Assembly (NCBI RefSeq): GCF_900456975.1
Contig: NZ_UGYM01000002.1
Span: 372,001-436,000, forward strand
DNA: 64,000 nucleotides
Source: Shewanella baltica
Lineage (GTDB): Bacteria; Pseudomonadota; Gammaproteobacteria; Enterobacterales; Shewanellaceae
Direction of reading: 5' to 3'
In this document: positions 63,793 to 64,000 of the stretch, piece after piece
How the letters are laid out: every line of letters starts with the position of its first letter
How positions within the stretch are numbered: position 1 is the stretch's first letter
The notes under the pieces: model-generated
The model's input: only the letters and a program-made list of their open reading frames with translations
What the model was told of the DNA's origin: nothing
Database searches by the model: none
Position numbers and translations under genes: made by a program

Positions 63793-64000
63793 ATGAGTGA
63801 ATTATCAGCTGTTTACCGTGAAACTGCCGAGCAGATTTCTTACAATGTCGCGAATAAAGTGCTGCCAATGGCAAAACTACCTGACGGATTATTAGCCGCA
63901 TATCAAAGCCTGTGCGCCGAACTGTTGGAAGACAGAGAGGGCAAATTTAGCCAAGCTTGGGCATCCTTGCCAGCTAGCGCGCGTAATCTCATGGAACAAG
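63793..64000 (+). CDS. Conserved hypothetical protein, 5' part
   Basis: ATG at 63793 opens a frame that runs off the window: MSELSAVYRETAEQI..., 69 codons, acidic and helical (LLAAYQSLCAELLEDREGKFSQAWASLP). No domain can be recognised from this part. No clear Shine-Dalgarno. 36 nt after the PAP2 stop. Confidence 0.6.
   Translation, partial: MSELSAVYRETAEQISYNVANKVLPMAKLPDGLLAAYQSLCAELLEDREGKFSQAWASLPASARNLMEQ

Noticed and set aside
1..64000. tRNA, rRNA or CRISPR arrays
   Set aside because: No cloverleaf with conserved GTTCRANNC arm, no rRNA sequences and no regularly spaced identical repeats were seen on either strand; a tRNA search by covariance model was not possible here.

Overview
The window reads as a chromosomal segment of a Shewanella species (Gammaproteobacteria, Alteromonadales), close to the S. 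oneidensis / S. putrefaciens group. Basis: moderate GC, dense short operons, azurin, a TyrA-type dye-decolorising peroxidase beside a gamma-glutamyltransferase, an EtrA/FNR-type site, and the gammaproteobacterial block zapA - 6S RNA - ygfA / ygfB - ubiH - ubiI - gcvTHP. This is judged from remembered families and gene order; no search was run.

Layout. 1-7.1 kb: Fur-type iron(III) ABC importer, periplasmic gamma-glutamyltransferase, Dyp peroxidase. 7.1-12.9 kb: LysR regulator with a divergent NAD(P)-binding protein, argR and mdh divergent around an ARG box, a DCC-family protein, then folM and ygfA. 12.9-21.8 kb: 6S RNA, zapA, ygfB, two ubiquinone hydroxylases and the glycine cleavage genes gcvT-gcvH-gcvP. 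pepP, expected between ygfB and ubiH, is absent there.

21.8-28.1 kb is an accessory region. It holds three copies of an intergenic palindromic repeat, a lipoprotein gene, a DUF6119/TIGR04141-type gene broken by two homopolymer indels, a NERD-domain nuclease-like gene, and a short threonyl-tRNA synthetase paralogue. That paralogue has no TGS or editing domain. It is preceded by what looks like a complete transcription attenuator: a 21-residue leader peptide with six consecutive Thr codons, mutually exclusive pairings and a rho-independent terminator. This is the most striking system in the window.

28.1-45.7 kb: small conserved proteins, a chemoreceptor, an OsmC-YcaO fusion, a PAS-GGDEF cyclase, a cupin, an unusual Lgt, an esterase, a MATE exporter, a CBS protein, a PhoD phosphatase behind a Pho-box-like array, a phosphoribosyltransferase followed by a MITE, and a GlpQ-type lipoprotein. 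45.7-58.9 kb: a DUF3103-type secreted protein behind a strong Fur box, azurin, a nucleoside hydrolase-ribokinase operon, a cobalamin riboswitch with a TonB-dependent receptor, an HDOD protein, metR/metE with MetJ-type operators, and a PixA/AidA-type protein. 58.9-64 kb: queG, a solute-binding protein, a TPR-GGDEF cyclase, a PAP2 phosphatase and a partial gene.

Themes: metal and heme supply (Fur sites, Fe ABC, Dyp), one-carbon metabolism (folM, ygfA, gcvTHP, metE), cobalamin uptake near the cobalamin-independent MetE, and phosphate/phosphodiester scavenging.
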